A stretch of 64,000 nt of DNA, from contig NZ_CP073586.1 of assembly GCF_022267555.1 (NCBI RefSeq), forward strand, positions 806,001 to 870,000. The letters run 5' to 3'. The position numbers and the translations under genes were made by a program. The DNA is from Proteiniphilum propionicum (lineage in GTDB: Bacteria; Bacteroidota; Bacteroidia; Bacteroidales; Dysgonomonadaceae). Of this stretch, positions 62,132 to 64,000 are shown piece after piece; position 1 is the first letter of the stretch; the number at the start of each line of letters is the position of its first letter. The notes under the pieces were generated by a model. It did not search any database, had not been told where the DNA came from, and worked only from the letters and a program-made list of their open reading frames with translations.

Positions 62132-62979
62132 GTATATTGTGAAAATTTATTCATAAACTCTTCATAATAAGTCTTTGAGACAGGGATATCGGGTGTGCTT
62201 TCAGCGTCAAGCTCCAGGACAAGCCCTCCTTTTATCTTCTTCAATATCTTCACCTTGTCAATATTCACTATGTAGGAACGGTGGCAACGAACCAAGGGGG
62301 TCTCTTTAGTTAGGTTCTCCTCCATCCACTTGAGCGAGTTACGAATTAAAAAACGCGACAACCTCGATTTGTTCAGATAATAAATGGTCGCATAATTATC
62401 TGCAGATTCAATATAAAGTAGATTCTCCAGCATAATAGATATCTTCAGATCACCTTTTTCATCAGGGAAAGCGATTAAAGTTTTCGCATGTATATCGGCA
62501 ATCTTTTCATGTCCTATATGCTCTAACAAAGCACTTTTCTCTTTCCATGAAAAATATAGCCAGGAGATTAAATACGGCAAAAGTAACACCAGTGTAGTGT
62601 TGAAAAGGCTCTGGCGGAAAATTTCGGATATATCCCTGACGATCCCATCCTTGGGAAAGAATTTAGCAAATAGGGTGTAGAAGATAGCCATAGCCACTAT
62701 CTCGCAGAGTATCCATAATGCGTATTGCCAATAGAGTACATCCCGCCTGTTTGAGTAAGCTATAAGAATCACACGGCTGATTACAACAACCAACATTCCT
62801 GTAAGTATTATCAGACTCGAAAACGCAAAATATTTAATATCTGAAATACCTGGATACCAGTCGCGGGAGCCGAAAGGTTGAAAAAGATTGATAAACAATA
62901 GCGCGAAGAGAGCCGTAAAAAGAATCATTCTAAGGCTGTTCTTCTTATCATATAGATATGCAGGGATCTTACCGTCCAT
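62125..62979 (-). CDS. Membrane-anchored LytTR-family DNA-binding regulator
   Basis: About 284 residues from ATG 62979; the frame is open nine codons further to a TTG at 63006. Four hydrophobic helices lie in the N-terminal 160 residues (first helix MILFTALFALLFINLFQPFG). A LytTR DNA-binding domain follows (about 185-280), with YIESADNYATIYYLNKSRLS, RFLIRNSLKWMEENL and CHRSYIVNIDKVKILKKIKG. A -7 box at 63016-63009 places the start of transcription near 63001, so the TTG would leave almost no leader; ATG is preferred. It is a one-component membrane regulator. Its target is unknown and no sensor kinase is adjacent. Confidence 0.85.
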   Translation of the reverse strand: MDGKIPAYLYDKKNSLRMILFTALFALLFINLFQPFGSRDWYPGISDIKYFAFSSLIILTGMLVVVISRVILIAYSNRRDVLYWQYALWILCEIVAMAIFYTLFAKFFPKDGIVRDISEIFRQSLFNTTLVLLLPYLISWLYFSWKEKSALLEHIGHEKIADIHAKTLIAFPDEKGDLKISIMLENLLYIESADNYATIYYLNKSRLSRFLIRNSLKWMEENLTKETPLVRCHRSYIVNIDKVKILKKIKGGLVLELDAESTPDIPVSKTYYEEFMNKFSQYTV

Positions 62980-63184
62980 CTTATCATCAAATTTTTTCCT
63001 GTTCAATACAAAATTAAATTTTTATTGAAGACTTACCAAAATAATTGAGGATGCGGAGGAGATTTTTCACCCCTGCATATCAGATTTCACCCCATATACA
63101 AGAATATATCCCTAAATTGCTGCCACTTTCCCTTTCATTTGCTAATAAGTGAAAAAGCCTGTTCTTTTACCGAAAAAAGGAATT

Positions 63185-64000
63185 ATGACAAGTTATTTGA
63201 AACAATACAAAGAACTTAATCAATGTTTCAAACAGGGGATTGAATCTCATTTGGAGAAAAACAATATCGATATCTGTTTTTTCAGTTTCCACAGTTTTTC
63301 AAATGAAGGTAAAAATAAAATATCAGAGTACTGGGACAACAATATCACCGAAAATTTTTCTTTCGAATATCCGGTCTTTACTCCTTCTGAAAAAAAGAAA
63401 TTTAACGAAGCCATCGTGCTTCTGCACGGGCTTAACGAGAGAAGCTGGAATAAATACCTGCCATGGGCTGAATATATCTGTAACCATACTCGCAAACCGG
63501 TAATATTATTCCCGTTAGCTTTCCATATAAACCGTTCTCCGCTCTCATGGTCAAACCCCCGTAGTTTAAGCCTGTCGCAACTGTTAAACTTCAGAAGGGA
63601 AAAATTCAACGGCGATCGTTCTATCAGCTATGCCAATGTAGCTTTAAGCGACCGCATAAGTCAGTTTCCAGAAAGATTTTATCTGTCGGGGCGTCAATCC
63701 TGGGAAGATTTAACTATTCTCTTCGAAGAGATAAAAACAGGGCATCATACGCTTTTCGGGGAAGGTGCCCAAATAGACATCTTCTCATACTCCATAGGTA
63801 CCTTTCTTTCGCAGGTTGCCCTTATGGCAAACGATAAAGATCTTTTTTCCGACTCCCGCCTATTTATGTTTTGTGGCGGAAGCATCTTCCGTTCCATGTT
63901 TGGCATATCAAGAAGCATTATGGATAAACCTGCATTTGAGAAGTTGCAACACTATTATATTAATGTTTTCGGTAACGAAAAAGCACCAATATGGAAACAA
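63185..64000 (+). CDS. Alpha/beta-hydrolase-like protein (DUF6051-like), 3'-truncated by window end
   Basis: Open from ATG 63185 to the window edge, 272 residues read so far. An alpha/beta hydrolase signature is visible: AIVLLHGLNERSWNKYLPWA (oxyanion region) and IDIFSYSIGTFLSQVALMAN, where SYSIG has the nucleophile-elbow form. No signal peptide is seen. It resembles a Bacteroidota-restricted group of hydrolase-like proteins labelled DUF6051; the substrate is unknown. It is divergent from the LytTR regulator, about 200 bp away, which may control it. Confidence 0.75.
   Translation, partial: MTSYLKQYKELNQCFKQGIESHLEKNNIDICFFSFHSFSNEGKNKISEYWDNNITENFSFEYPVFTPSEKKKFNEAIVLLHGLNERSWNKYLPWAEYICNHTRKPVILFPLAFHINRSPLSWSNPRSLSLSQLLNFRREKFNGDRSISYANVALSDRISQFPERFYLSGRQSWEDLTILFEEIKTGHHTLFGEGAQIDIFSYSIGTFLSQVALMANDKDLFSDSRLFMFCGGSIFRSMFGISRSIMDKPAFEKLQHYYINVFGNEKAPIWKQ

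Overview
The window looks like a chromosomal segment of a Bacteroidota species, most likely order Bacteroidales (Dysgonomonadaceae/Porphyromonadaceae-like). The signs are a SusC/SusD pair with a FecI-type sigma factor and a FecR anti-sigma factor, a PorX response regulator, a SufC-SufD-SufS cluster, an outer-membrane helix-hairpin-helix protein, and repeated use of the Bacteroidota promoter type (-33 TTTG, -7 TAnnTTTG). No rRNA or tRNA gene was recognised. The one RNA gene is rnpB.

Layout. 0-2.6 kb: a copper P-type ATPase. 3.0-10.6 kb: an ECF sigma / FecR / SusC (with STN domain) / SusD locus, a strong terminator, then a decayed Gfo/Idh/MocA (GH109-like) lipoprotein gene. 10.6-12.7 kb: rRNA/tRNA methyltransferase, secreted thioredoxin, flavin-binding Nim-like protein. 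13.0-19.5 kb: the translation cluster thrS-infC-rpmI-rplT, split by two unrelated insertion sequences: a frameshifted IS1182-like element between thrS and infC, and an intact-looking IS30-family element between infC and rpmI. 19.6-23.9 kb: TPR protein, tsaE, porX. 24.1-27.0 kb: ornithine aminotransferase and citrulline hydrolase (CtlX-like), then mscL. 27.4-28.8 kb: a small membrane-protein / ECF sigma / membrane-protein operon. 28.8-35.5 kb: an operon GNAT-parE-coaD-S41 protease, then an MltF-like lytic transglycosylase. 35.6-45.6 kb, plus strand: HhH outer-membrane protein, ABC-F ATPase, rubrerythrin, tcdA, argS, Pif1/RecD-like helicase.

45.7-51.0 kb is the most interesting part: four adjoining minus-strand genes whose products look like a pilin subunit, a PapD-like two-domain chaperone, a two-domain tip protein whose C-terminal half resembles the pilin, and a large usher-like outer-membrane barrel. 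Together they look like a chaperone-usher fimbria in a phylum whose known fimbriae are lipoprotein (type V) pili. 51.7-54.6 kb: secreted esterase and a metallophosphoesterase fused to a PQQ-type propeller. 54.7-58.0 kb: sufC-sufD-sufS without sufB. 58.2-61.4 kb: MlaF/MlaE-like ABC transporter and a YihY/BrkB protein. 61.4-61.8 kb: rnpB. 62.1-63.0 kb: a membrane LytTR regulator. The window ends inside an alpha/beta-hydrolase-like gene.

Small repeats recur between genes: an approximately 80-bp dispersed repeat (two good copies, one fragment), and short tandem duplications, two of which copy the stop codon of the gene they follow with a 63-64 bp period (infC and the LytTR gene). All functional calls rest on reading motifs and overall resemblance; no database search was run.
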